This document shows, piece by piece, positions 17,001 to 25,331 of a stretch of DNA of 64,000 bases. Source of the DNA: JANQHS01 sp965267505 (lineage in GTDB: Bacteria > Bacteroidota > Bacteroidia > Cytophagales > CCMP332). Below the pieces are notes generated by a model that did not search any database, was not told the DNA's origin, and saw only the letters and a list, made by a program, of their open reading frames with translations. The translations under genes were made by a program, and so were the position numbers. The DNA lies in contig OZ254081.1 of the NCBI GenBank assembly GCA_965267505.1, forward strand, positions 868,001-932,000. Reading direction: 5' to 3'. Every line of letters starts with the position of its first letter. The stretch's first letter is position 1.

Positions 17001-18536
17001 TCATATGTCGAATTTAATTCCTTGCGCTAACGGAAGGTCTTTGCCATAGTTTATAGTATTTGTTTGCCTTCTCATATAAACCTTCCATGCGTCAGATCCA
17101 GATTCACGACCTCCTCCAGTTTCCTTCTCTCCACCAAAGGCTCCTCCTATTTCAGCTCCCGAGGTTCCTATGTTAACATTTGCAATCCCACAATCGGAGC
17201 CCCAAGCAGATAAGAAGGTCTCAGATTGCTGAAGATCATTGCTCATAATTGCAGATGAAAGGCCTTGCTTTACGCCATTCTGAATCTCAATCGCATTCTC
17301 AACAGGTCCGGAATATTTGATCAAATAAAGTATTGGTGCAAAGGTTTCTTCCTGAACAATAGGAAAATCATTGTTTACTACTGCAATTGCAGGTTTCACA
17401 TAACAACCGGATTCATAACCCTCTCCCTCAATAACGCCCCCTTCAACCAGAAAGGATCCTCCTTCTTTTACAACCTCTCCCAAAGCCTTTTTGTACATCT
17501 CAACGGCCAGAGTATCGATAAGCGGCCCAACATGATTGTCTTCATCCAATGGAGATCCAATTTTCAAATGGCTGTAGGCATTCTTAAGTGAATCGGCTAC
17601 CTTCTCAAATTGTGATTCATGAACGATCAACCTTCTTGTGGTGGTACATCTCTGTCCCGCTGTACCTACGGCACCAAATAATGCACCTCGAATAGACATT
17701 TCAAGGTCAGCATTTTCGGTAATTATGATAGCGTTATTTCCTCCCAATTCAAGCAGGACCTTTCCTAACCTTCCAGCAACTACCTTCCCAACTTCCTTTC
17801 CCATTCGGATACTGCCCGTGGCTGAGATCAAAGGCACTCTGGTATCTGAAGTCAGCATTTCGCCTACTTCAACCTTTCCGTTTATTATACAGGAAACTCC
17901 ATCCTGGATTCCGTTCCTTTCAAATACTTCCTGAACGATCTTTTGACAGGCAATGGCACATAAGGGAACCTTTTCAGAAGGCTTCCAAACACATACATCA
18001 CCGCATACCCAGGCAAGGAAACTATTCCATGACCAAACTGCTACTGGGAAGTTAAATGCAGAGATAATTCCAACTATTCCCAAAGGATGGTATTGCTCAT
18101 ACATTCTGTGGTCAGAGCGCTCAGAATGCATCGTCAAACCGTGTAGTTGCCTGCTCAATCCAACGGCAAAATCAGCGATATCAATCATTTCCTGAACTTC
18201 ACCCAGTCCTTCCTGAAGGCTTTTTCCCATTTCATACGAGACAAGAGCTCCCAGGGAATCCTTTTTGTCCCTAAGGGCTTGACCAATCTGGCGGACGATC
18301 TCGCCCCTTTTAGGCGCGGGAAGCTTTCTCCAGCTCACAAAGGCTTCAGAAGCCTTATTTACGATCTTATCATAGTCAGCCTGAGAAATTCCATTTACCT
18401 CAGCGATCTTTTTTCCGTCCACTGGAGAAAAAGACTCAATTACTTCTCCATCTCCTACCCATGATTCACTTCCGTACCATGCTCCATGATTTTGATCTTC
18501 AATACCGAGCTCTGCTAATATTTTCTTGATGTCCAT
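17001..18536 (-). CDS. amaB: Aldehyde dehydrogenase, ALDH7/antiquitin type (L-piperidine-6-carboxylate dehydrogenase-like)
   Basis: A 511-residue NAD-dependent aldehyde dehydrogenase. N162 in FNFP, E263 in LELGGNN and nucleophile C297 in GTAGQRCTTTRR form the active site. The sequence follows the ALDH7 pattern, including VWKPSEKVPLCAIA, SATGSIRMGKEV and the C-terminal GGAFGGEKETGGGRESGSDAWKVYMRR region (quoted in overlapping parts). ALDH7 enzymes oxidise alpha-aminoadipic semialdehyde, in equilibrium with piperideine-6-carboxylate, in lysine breakdown. The substrate is inferred from family, not from neighbours. It has its own -7 box, so it is probably monocistronic. Confidence 0.88.
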   Translation of the reverse strand: MDIKKILAELGIEDQNHGAWYGSESWVGDGEVIESFSPVDGKKIAEVNGISQADYDKIVNKASEAFVSWRKLPAPKRGEIVRQIGQALRDKKDSLGALVSYEMGKSLQEGLGEVQEMIDIADFAVGLSRQLHGLTMHSERSDHRMYEQYHPLGIVGIISAFNFPVAVWSWNSFLAWVCGDVCVWKPSEKVPLCAIACQKIVQEVFERNGIQDGVSCIINGKVEVGEMLTSDTRVPLISATGSIRMGKEVGKVVAGRLGKVLLELGGNNAIIITENADLEMSIRGALFGAVGTAGQRCTTTRRLIVHESQFEKVADSLKNAYSHLKIGSPLDEDNHVGPLIDTLAVEMYKKALGEVVKEGGSFLVEGGVIEGEGYESGCYVKPAIAVVNNDFPIVQEETFAPILYLIKYSGPVENAIEIQNGVKQGLSSAIMSNDLQQSETFLSAWGSDCGIANVNIGTSGAEIGGAFGGEKETGGGRESGSDAWKVYMRRQTNTINYGKDLPLAQGIKFDI

Positions 18537-18556
18537 CGCTAAATTTTATTGGGCGG

Positions 18557-18564
18557 CAAAATTA
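18557..18564 (-). promoter_or_regulatory. -7 box of the aldehyde dehydrogenase gene
   Basis: On the minus strand TAATTTTG followed by CCGCCC, about 20 nt before the ATG at 18536. Fits TAnnTTTG. No TTG at the usual upstream spacing. Confidence 0.5.
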
Positions 18565-18638
18565 CGATCCAGAATTTTCAGAAGGAAGCATACAACTAAA
18601 TAATACTCTTTGAAGAGCCATTTTTTTAAGCCCAGCTC

Positions 18639-18669
18639 TTGGTAAATAAATATTCACAGGGTACTTTTG
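18639..18669 (+). promoter_or_regulatory. Promoter of tRNA-Asn (TTG-N20-TAcTTTTG-type)
   Basis: TTG at 18639-18641, 20-nt spacer, then TACTTTTG at 18662-18669. This is the most complete match in the window to the Bacteroidota promoter (TTG, about 19 nt, TAnnTTTG). The tRNA begins 30 nt downstream. Confidence 0.65.
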
Positions 18670-18698
18670 CGACCTGATTTTTTCAAGATCAGTAACAT

Positions 18699-18772
18699 TC
18701 CCCCTTAGCTCAGTTGGTTAGAGCGGTTGACTGTTAATCAATAGGTCCTTGGTTCGAGTCCAAGAGGGGGAG
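18699..18772 (+). tRNA. tRNA-Asn (anticodon GTT)
   Basis: Acceptor TCCCCCT (18699-18705) pairs with AGGGGGA (18765-18771), discriminator G. D-stem GCTC/GAGC. Anticodon stem GTTGA/TCAAT with loop CTGTTAA gives anticodon GTT (Asn). T-stem CTTGG/CCAAG with loop TTCGAGT. CCA is not encoded. Confidence 0.96.
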
Positions 18773-18785
18773 CGTAGCGACACCA

Positions 18786-18811
18786 GCCTCGGCATAAGCC
18801 GAGGCTTTTTT
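18786..18811 (+). terminator. Terminator after tRNA-Asn
   Basis: GCCTCGGC (18786-18793), loop ATAA, GCCGAGGC (18798-18805), then six T. A strong intrinsic terminator. Confidence 0.92.
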
Positions 18812-18846
18812 GTGAAGAGCCCTAAGAAGAAATGCTTTTGCCAGGC

Positions 18847-19650
18847 CTAAATTCCGAAATGATATTTCAATGAAAGCACAAAGGAACTTGTGCCTCTTAA
18901 AAAGTTGGTGTTTCCATCCTCTACGAATTGCCATCCCACACCTTTCCTCCAGTTAATTCCGCTGATCCATCTTTTTCCAAACTTATAGCCAATTCCTGCG
19001 TGGATAAAAGCTCTAGTAAAATAGACAGCTTTTCCTTCAAAATACTCCGTATTTTCTTCAAAAAACTCTTGCTCTGAGGGATGCTCTTCAGGACCGAAAT
19101 ATTTTCCGTGAATGATCATCATTTGGTTGTTATAGCTAGAAGCTACATTTGCTCCAAACCCATAGTGGTATTGGAATCTTTTACCCCACATCCCCTTGAA
19201 GAGATAAGCAAAATCCAGGCTTACTTCCCCCTGGATATTACAGTAAACAATGGAGGTATCTACCAATTCATTCTTGTAGGTGATCATTGCCTCCCTGGGA
19301 CTATGAAATCCAATTCCGAATCTCATCTCTTTTTCTCTTCCTGCTTTTGAAGATCTTAGATCAGGTTTGACAAATCCAAAATTAAAATTAGCACTCGCTC
19401 CAACGGCTTTAGCATGAATCTCTTCATCAAATCCGGCAAGGTCGCGCTGCATTTGGTAAGGGTCCCGGGCAAGCAGAAGCATATCATTAAGAGACATGCT
19501 TCCATAATTATCCTGATCGACACCCAGACCAAAATCAAAGACTCCCAGTTTCCAGTTTGCGGGACCTACTGATTCCTGAGCATATGAATAACTCAAGCCA
19601 ACAATAAGAAATGAAAGGAAAAGGTATTTTGTCCTTTTGAAGCGATTCAT
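18847..19650 (-). CDS. Predicted outer-membrane beta-barrel protein
   Basis: A 267-residue protein with a Sec signal peptide (positive start, hydrophobic core, cut after SYAQ at about residue 25). The rest alternates polar and aromatic residues as in beta-barrels (FNFGFVKPDL, MRFGIGFHS, FQYHYGFGANVASSY, FIHAGIGYKFGKRWISGINW) and ends in YHFGI. No enzyme motif is visible. It resembles the DUF-type porin-family barrels common in Bacteroidota, but the exact family is not recognised. It converges on the tRNA-Asn unit, separated from it by the intrinsic terminator. Confidence 0.6.
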   Translation of the reverse strand: MNRFKRTKYLFLSFLIVGLSYSYAQESVGPANWKLGVFDFGLGVDQDNYGSMSLNDMLLLARDPYQMQRDLAGFDEEIHAKAVGASANFNFGFVKPDLRSSKAGREKEMRFGIGFHSPREAMITYKNELVDTSIVYCNIQGEVSLDFAYLFKGMWGKRFQYHYGFGANVASSYNNQMMIIHGKYFGPEEHPSEQEFFEENTEYFEGKAVYFTRAFIHAGIGYKFGKRWISGINWRKGVGWQFVEDGNTNFLRGTSSFVLSLKYHFGI

Positions 19651-19705
19651 TATTTGAAAATAACCAAATGTGTCTTCAAAAGGAAATATTGGAATAAGTA
19701 GGCTT

Positions 19706-19828
19706 TTAGAAATTACCCGGTCTCAAGTTGCTTTGATTGTTTCCCTTTTTCGATTTGGGTTTATCCATTGCCCAATAAAAACCAGCGATCACAAGGCCGC
19801 TGCACAGAAATCCAACTAGTAATGCCAT
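19706..19828 (-). CDS. Small single-pass membrane protein (40 aa)
   Basis: ATG 19828 to TAA 19706 on the minus strand. The N-terminal 20 residues form one hydrophobic helix (ALLVGFLCSGLVIAGFYWAM). A basic, polar tail follows (DKPKSKKGNNQSNLRPGNF, 19 residues). The pattern of membrane helix plus Lys-rich end is typical of genuine small membrane proteins rather than chance. It fills most of the gap between the barrel gene and dnaE. No family recognised and no exact promoter box found; upstream is an AT-rich ACGTAAAATATG stretch. Confidence 0.45.
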   Translation of the reverse strand: MALLVGFLCSGLVIAGFYWAMDKPKSKKGNNQSNLRPGNF

Positions 19829-19969
19829 CGTCTTACATATTTTACGTGAACCTAAGACTCAGGGTTGGGTTCAAAAATTTTTTGGGTATGAGCCGGAATT
19901 ATTTGGGAGTGAAAGGGGAAATTTTAATAGGCCCAATTACCTTTGTTTTCTTATGGAGGATTGCAGCAC

Positions 19970-22900
19970 ATGATCCTGATCTTTGACACAGAAACCACCG
20001 GATTACCCAGGAATTTTAACGCACCAATAAGCGACTCGGCCAATTGGCCAAGAATGGTCCAGATTGCCTGGCAACTTCATGAAAATGAGGGAGCACTAGT
20101 AACCCAGGGTAACCTCATCGCAAAGCCGGAAGGATTCTCAATTCCCTTTAACTCTGAGAAGATCCATGGAATTTCAACAGAAAGAGCACAAAGGGAAGGT
20201 GAAGAGCTTTCGGAGGTATTGAAGAAATTCGAAGCAGATCTACAAAAAGCAGATTTCATTGTAGGTCATAACGTGGACTTCGATATAAAGGTGGTAGGGG
20301 CAGAATTCTATCGGCTCAAAACGCATAGTACTCTTTTTGAAAAGGATGTGCTCGACACCAAGGATTTATCAACAGATTTTTGTGCAATTCCAGGTGGCAA
20401 AGGGGGAGGCTACAAATGGCCTACTCTTACTGAATTGCACACAAAACTTTTTGGAGAAGCTTTTGACGCAGCTCATGATGCTGCCTACGATGTTCATGCC
20501 ACAGCCAAATGCTTCTATGGACTAGTAGAAAAGAAACTTGTTCTTGATCTAAAAGACATCTCGGACAAGATAAATTATGAGGCTCCAAAATTGGAGGCAG
20601 ATAATTTCGAGCAGAAGGAAAAGGAAAAGCCCATGGGTCCAGATCCAGAAACGGGAACTGTCCAAGATATTCCTTTCGTTCACCTACATAATCACAGCCA
20701 GTTTTCAATTCTACAAGCAACCACTTCGGTAAAGGAATTGGTTCAAATGGCCTCCGACCAGGAAATGAAGGCCGTTGGACTTAGTGATCTGGGAAACATG
20801 TTTGGTGCTTTTCAATTTGTTAGACAAGCACATTCCGCCGGAATAAAACCCATTCTTGGTTGCGAATTCTATGTAGCGGAAGAGAGAAAGAAGAAGCAAT
20901 TCACAAGGGACGAACCGGACAAAAGGTTCCGGCAGCTTTTGATAGCCAAGAACATGAATGGCTACCGCAGTCTTTCTAAGCTTAGTTCTCTTGGATTCAT
21001 GGAGGGGTATTATGCAGGATTGCCAAGAATTGGCCTGGACCTGATCGAAGAGTACAAAGAGGACCTGATCGCACTTTCTGGAGGACTTTTTGGTGAAATA
21101 AATTACCTGATCCTAAACATAGGGAAGGAGGTTGCAGAAGAAAGACTGAAATGGTGGCATGATCTCTTTGGCGATGATTTCTATCTGCAATTGAATCGCC
21201 ATGGACTCGAAGAGGAAGAAAAAGCAAATGAAGTCCTCATCGAATGGTCCAAGAAATATAATATCAAGCTGATCGCAAGTTGTGAGAGCTTTTACCCCAA
21301 AAAGGAAGACTCAGAATTCCATGACATTCTCCTTTGCGTAAAAGAAGGAGAATTAAAAAACACTCCAATAGGCAAAGGAAGAGGCTACAGGCCTGGGTTT
21401 AAAACCAATGAATATTATTTCAAATCCAGGGAAGAAATGAATCAGCTTTTCCATGATATTCCAGAGGCTTTAAGCAATACCCTGGAGATCGAGGAAAAAG
21501 TTGAAGGTTACAAACTAGAGAGGGATGTCGTTCTTCCTGAATTTGAGATCCCGGAAGAATTTAAAGTGGAGGAAGACAAAGAAGACAATGGGAAAAGAGG
21601 AGAAAATAAATTCCTTAGGCATCTAACCTATGAAGGAGCGAAAAATAAATACCCTGAGATAAATGATGAGCTAAAAGAGCGTCTCGATTTTGAGCTTGAA
21701 ACAATTGAAAGGACTGGTTATCCAGGATACTTCCTGATTGTTCAAGACTTTACCAACAAAGCCAGGGATATGGGGGTTTCGGTCGGCCCGGGTAGAGGTT
21801 CGGCAGCCGGATCTGCAGTTGCCTATTGCATCGGAATAACCAATGTAGACCCTATCAAATATGATCTCCTGTTTGAGAGATTCCTGAACCCGGACAGGAT
21901 CTCCCTTCCCGATATAGACATCGACTTTGATGACGAAGGAAGGGCCAAGGTCCTTGACTATGTCGTTAATAAATACGGTTTCAATCAGGTTGCTCAGATC
22001 ATTACCTATGGAACCATGGCAGCAAAATCTTCTATCCGGGATACTGCCAGGGTCTTGGATCTACCTCTTCCCGAAGCCGACCGCCTTGCGAAAATGGTCC
22101 CGGATGTGTCTCTGAAAAAGCTTTTCAATTCCAAGAATGGTGACTTAAAAGAAATGCTCAATGGAAACCAGTTGGGAAGGGCTGAAGAGCTAAAGAAAAT
22201 ATTCTCCGGTCAGGACCTACAAGCAACCACTCTGCAACAGGCCTCCAAACTTGAGGGGTCCGTTAGGAATACAGGAACCCATGCTTGTGGAGTGATCATA
22301 ACACCGGAGGACATTACCAACCTTATTCCCGCATCTACTGCAAAGGATTCAGACCTGCTTGTCACCCAATTCGACAATGCAGTGGTAGAATCAGCAGGAA
22401 TGCTAAAAATGGACTTCCTGGGTCTAAAAACCCTTACTATCATCAATGAGGCAGTGAGGATCATTGAAGAAAAGCATGGGAAAAAGATAGATCCCGATGA
22501 GCTGGAATTGGATGATGAAAAGACCTACCAGCTATACCAAAAGGGATTAACCAATGGTACCTTCCAATTTGAGAGTGTTGGAATGCAACGCTACCTCAAA
22601 TCCCTAAAGCCGGATAAGTTCCAGGACCTAATTGCCATGAATGCCTTATACAGGCCCGGGCCAATGGAATACATCCCGAATTTCATCAGGAGGAAACATG
22701 GAGAGGAGCCCATAAAATATGACCTTCCTGAAATGGAGGAATACCTGGAGGAAACTTATGGGATCACGGTTTACCAGGAGCAGGTTATGCTATTGGCTCA
22801 AAAACTTGCTGGCTTCTCTAAAGGTGAGGCAGACCTTCTCAGGAAGGGGATGGGAAAAAAGAAAAAGGAGATTCTGGATGAATTAAAACCCAAGTTCCTT

Positions 22901-24250
22901 AGTGGTTGTGAGGAAAGGGGGCATTCTGCTGAGATAGCTGATAAGATCTGGAAAGATTGGGAAGCCTTTGCTGCTTATGCCTTTAATAAATCCCACTCTA
23001 CTTGCTATTCAGTTATTGCCTATCAAACTGCCTACCTGAAAGCTCATTATCCTGCCGAGTACATGGCTGCAGTACTAACTCATAATATGAATGACATCAA
23101 AAAAGTGACATTCTTTATGGATGAGTGTCGGAACCTGGATATCCCGGTTCTGGGGCCTCATATCAATGAAAGTTCAAGATTCTTTGATGTTAATGATCAG
23201 GGAGAGATTCGCTTTGGTTTAGGAGCCATAAAAGGTTCAGGCGATGCGGCTGTTGAAGAGATCATCAGAGAAAGGCATGAAAATGGGCCATACAAGGACA
23301 TATTTAATTTTTCCTCACGAGTAAATCTTAGGCAGGTAAACAAAAAGACCTTTGAGGTCCTCGCGATGGCCGGAGCTTTTGACTGCTTCAAAACTCATCA
23401 CCGGAAACAATACCTCGAGGGAGTAGATGACCAACCTAACTTAATTGACCTGAGTATTCGTTACGGTCAAAAACAACAGGATGATGCTAATTCTTCCCAG
23501 GCACATTTATTTGGTGGAGGTGATTCCAATGGCCTTGCCCTTCCTTCAGTAAAAAACCAGGAAGCATTTGGCCAAATTGAAAAGCTTAAGATCGAGAAGG
23601 ATGTGGTAGGCTTTTATATCTCTGGCCATCCACTGGATCAATTCGACTTGGAACTTGAACAGTTTTGTACGCACGCGATCTCTGATCTCCCAAAGAGAGC
23701 GACAGGTGAACTTTCCATTGGCGGAATGGTGACCGAAGTAAGGAATGGTCAGACCAAGAGAGGCATGCCTTATGGAGTTCTAAGTTTGGAAGATAAATCT
23801 TCAAGTACTGAAATGTTTGTTTCGGGAGATGATTACCTAAAAAATTCCGGGTATTTCCGGGTTGGTGAATTCCTTTATGTAAAAGGAAAAATGGGTTTGA
23901 ACTGGAGAAAGGAAAATGAATTGAAAACCAACCCAAATTCCCCTGTTTTGGAGTCGGATTGGGAATTCAAGCCTCTCGCGTTCAACGTTTTGTCCGAGGT
24001 AAAAAAGAACATGACCAAGGGTCTTCAATTGATACTCGATTCATCCAAGTTTGAATCCATAATGGTTGATGAATTGGAGGAACTTTTTTCAAAGAATTCG
24101 GGTAAGTATCCTATCAAGCTCATGTTAAAGGATGAGCAAAGAAATTGGGAGGTCAACTTCTTATGCAGAAAGTCCAAAATAAACCTTGAGAACAAGGTTT
24201 TGGAGACCATTAAAGAAATGGAAGGACTGTCGTTCAAACTACTGTTATAA
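19970..24250 (+). CDS. dnaE: DNA polymerase III alpha subunit with N-terminal 3'-5' exonuclease domain
   Basis: The replicative polymerase, 1426 residues from ATG 19970, chosen because the exonuclease fold starts MILIFDTETTG. Residues 1 to about 190 are a DEDDh proofreading exonuclease: D6 and E8 (FDTETTG), HNVDFD, and HDAAYDVHAT. The PHP domain begins near 236 (VHLHNHSQFS). The C-family polymerase core has GPGRGSAAGSA (about 605) and the catalytic aspartates in LPDIDIDFDDEGR (about 645-657). An OB-fold region (LSIGGMVTEVRNGQTKRGMPYG) lies near 1250. E. coli DnaE is about 1160 residues, with proofreading on separate DnaQ; here proofreading is fused. Confidence 0.95.
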   Translation: MILIFDTETTGLPRNFNAPISDSANWPRMVQIAWQLHENEGALVTQGNLIAKPEGFSIPFNSEKIHGISTERAQREGEELSEVLKKFEADLQKADFIVGHNVDFDIKVVGAEFYRLKTHSTLFEKDVLDTKDLSTDFCAIPGGKGGGYKWPTLTELHTKLFGEAFDAAHDAAYDVHATAKCFYGLVEKKLVLDLKDISDKINYEAPKLEADNFEQKEKEKPMGPDPETGTVQDIPFVHLHNHSQFSILQATTSVKELVQMASDQEMKAVGLSDLGNMFGAFQFVRQAHSAGIKPILGCEFYVAEERKKKQFTRDEPDKRFRQLLIAKNMNGYRSLSKLSSLGFMEGYYAGLPRIGLDLIEEYKEDLIALSGGLFGEINYLILNIGKEVAEERLKWWHDLFGDDFYLQLNRHGLEEEEKANEVLIEWSKKYNIKLIASCESFYPKKEDSEFHDILLCVKEGELKNTPIGKGRGYRPGFKTNEYYFKSREEMNQLFHDIPEALSNTLEIEEKVEGYKLERDVVLPEFEIPEEFKVEEDKEDNGKRGENKFLRHLTYEGAKNKYPEINDELKERLDFELETIERTGYPGYFLIVQDFTNKARDMGVSVGPGRGSAAGSAVAYCIGITNVDPIKYDLLFERFLNPDRISLPDIDIDFDDEGRAKVLDYVVNKYGFNQVAQIITYGTMAAKSSIRDTARVLDLPLPEADRLAKMVPDVSLKKLFNSKNGDLKEMLNGNQLGRAEELKKIFSGQDLQATTLQQASKLEGSVRNTGTHACGVIITPEDITNLIPASTAKDSDLLVTQFDNAVVESAGMLKMDFLGLKTLTIINEAVRIIEEKHGKKIDPDELELDDEKTYQLYQKGLTNGTFQFESVGMQRYLKSLKPDKFQDLIAMNALYRPGPMEYIPNFIRRKHGEEPIKYDLPEMEEYLEETYGITVYQEQVMLLAQKLAGFSKGEADLLRKGMGKKKKEILDELKPKFLSGCEERGHSAEIADKIWKDWEAFAAYAFNKSHSTCYSVIAYQTAYLKAHYPAEYMAAVLTHNMNDIKKVTFFMDECRNLDIPVLGPHINESSRFFDVNDQGEIRFGLGAIKGSGDAAVEEIIRERHENGPYKDIFNFSSRVNLRQVNKKTFEVLAMAGAFDCFKTHHRKQYLEGVDDQPNLIDLSIRYGQKQQDDANSSQAHLFGGGDSNGLALPSVKNQEAFGQIEKLKIEKDVVGFYISGHPLDQFDLELEQFCTHAISDLPKRATGELSIGGMVTEVRNGQTKRGMPYGVLSLEDKSSSTEMFVSGDDYLKNSGYFRVGEFLYVKGKMGLNWRKENELKTNPNSPVLESDWEFKPLAFNVLSEVKKNMTKGLQLILDSSKFESIMVDELEELFSKNSGKYPIKLMLKDEQRNWEVNFLCRKSKINLENKVLETIKEMEGLSFKLLL

Positions 24251-24263
24251 GGAGCCTCTTTCG

Positions 24264-24271
24264 TAATTTTG
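24264..24271 (+). promoter_or_regulatory. -7 box of trxA
   Basis: TAATTTTG, fitting TAnnTTTG, 22 nt before the thioredoxin ATG at 24294. Confidence 0.5.
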
Positions 24272-24293
24272 TATTGAATTAAAAAGTAGTAGA

Positions 24294-24623
24294 ATGTCAA
24301 AACCAGTTGAAATTAATGATGCAAATTTCCAGGAGATCCTAAATTCGGATAAACCAGTCCTGGTAGATTTTTGGGCAGAGTGGTGTGGACCTTGTAAAAT
24401 GATCGGCCCGATCGTTGAAGAGTTAGCCGACGAGTATGATGGAAAAGCAGTGGTTGGAAAAGTTAATGTTGATTTCAATCCTGGCGTATCAGCCCAATAT
24501 GGGATAAGAAGTATTCCTACCCTATTGTTCTTCAAAAATGGCGAGATCGTCGACAAGCAAATAGGTGCGGTTCATAAGAGTATTTTGACCGAGAAATTAG
24601 ACTCTCAATTAGTAGAGGCATAG
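24294..24623 (+). CDS. trxA: Thioredoxin
   Basis: A 109-residue cytosolic thioredoxin of normal length. Redox site WCGPCK with C31 and C34, preceded by VLVDFWAEW. The cis-proline segment is SIPTLLFFKNG. It reduces disulfides in ribonucleotide reductase and other proteins with thioredoxin reductase, which is not in the window. It has its own promoter box and terminator, so it is a single-gene unit after dnaE. Confidence 0.95.
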   Translation: MSKPVEINDANFQEILNSDKPVLVDFWAEWCGPCKMIGPIVEELADEYDGKAVVGKVNVDFNPGVSAQYGIRSIPTLLFFKNGEIVDKQIGAVHKSILTEKLDSQLVEA

Positions 24624-24649
24624 ATCGGAAACCCAAAGTTTTCCTAAAG

Positions 24650-24686
24650 CAGGGCGATTGAATTTTTTTTTAATCGCCCTGTTTTT
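24650..24686 (+). terminator. Terminator after trxA
   Basis: CAGGGCGATT (24650-24659) pairs with AATCGCCCTG (24672-24681), 12-nt T-rich loop, then five T. Good intrinsic terminator. Confidence 0.85.
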
Positions 24687-24697
24687 ATATTCAAGGC

Positions 24698-25072
24698 GTG
24701 AATGAGGAGAAAACAGAACTCTACGAAGCTCTTGCCGAACTGACCTACGCCATCGCCATGGCAGATGGGTCCATTCAACCTGAAGAAAAAAGAAGATTCC
24801 GGTCCATTATCAGACAGGAGTTAAAAGAAGATGCCTGGATCGCTGAATCCCGCTTCAATATTCTAAATAGCGCGATCTCTCCCTCTCTTGAAAAGGCTTA
24901 CGAAAAGGCCATTCAGATCCTTGAGAGAAGGCAGAGTTTCTTCGACGAAAACATGGAAAAGATATTCCTTACCGTGGTTCAGAAGGTCGCTGATTCTTTC
25001 GGTGGCGAGGATGAAACCGAAACCGATATTATCGAAAAGCTAAAGGCGGATATCGAGAAGATCCGTGCCTGA
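24698..25072 (+). CDS. TerB-like domain protein
   Basis: A 124-residue acidic helical protein with a GTG start at 24698; the nearby ATG at 24702 is out of frame. The opening EALAELTYAIAMADGSIQPEEKRRF matches the TerB/DjlA N-terminal fold, in which an Asp-rich AxADGxIxxEE segment can bind a metal (quoted in part: YAIAMADGSIQPEEK). Proteins of this type occur in stress and phage-response operons, but also as lone genes of unknown role, as here. It overlaps the next small gene by 8 nt. Confidence 0.65.
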   Translation: MNEEKTELYEALAELTYAIAMADGSIQPEEKRRFRSIIRQELKEDAWIAESRFNILNSAISPSLEKAYEKAIQILERRQSFFDENMEKIFLTVVQKVADSFGGEDETETDIIEKLKADIEKIRA

Positions 25073-25322
25073 AAAGAAAAGCCCAGAATTTTCTAAAAGC
25101 TTGCTGGAAGAGCTGGAAAAAAAATATCTCCTTGTTTTTCCTGATTTTCAATTCCCCTCAAATTTGAATGATGAAAAGAAATTTCAAGCCTTGATCTCTT
25201 CGGAGGGGCGAAAAATTGTTTTTGTCAAGAAAGAACCAGACTTGCAGTATTATTTTGAGCCCATTGAAGAGGAGAATGAAGAACTTACTGATTTCAAAAG
25301 GTTTATTGGTTGTGGACCATAA
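25065..25322 (+). CDS. Small hypothetical protein (85 aa)
   Basis: GTG start at 25065 overlapping the TerB-like gene by 8 nt, stop 9 nt before lhgO. The product is highly charged with a hydrophobic middle (KKYLLVFPDFQFP, RKIVFVKK) and an acidic C-terminus ending in FIGCGP. No motif or membrane segment is clear. The tight packing suggests it is a real operon member between the TerB-like protein and the oxidase. Confidence 0.5.
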   Translation: MPEKKSPEFSKSLLEELEKKYLLVFPDFQFPSNLNDEKKFQALISSEGRKIVFVKKEPDLQYYFEPIEEENEELTDFKRFIGCGP

Positions 25323-25331
25323 TTCAGGAAA

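Noticed and set aside
24698..25322. Tellurite-resistance or phage-defence island suggested by the TerB-like gene
   Set aside because: No terC, terD, terZ or other partner genes are nearby; neighbours are housekeeping genes.
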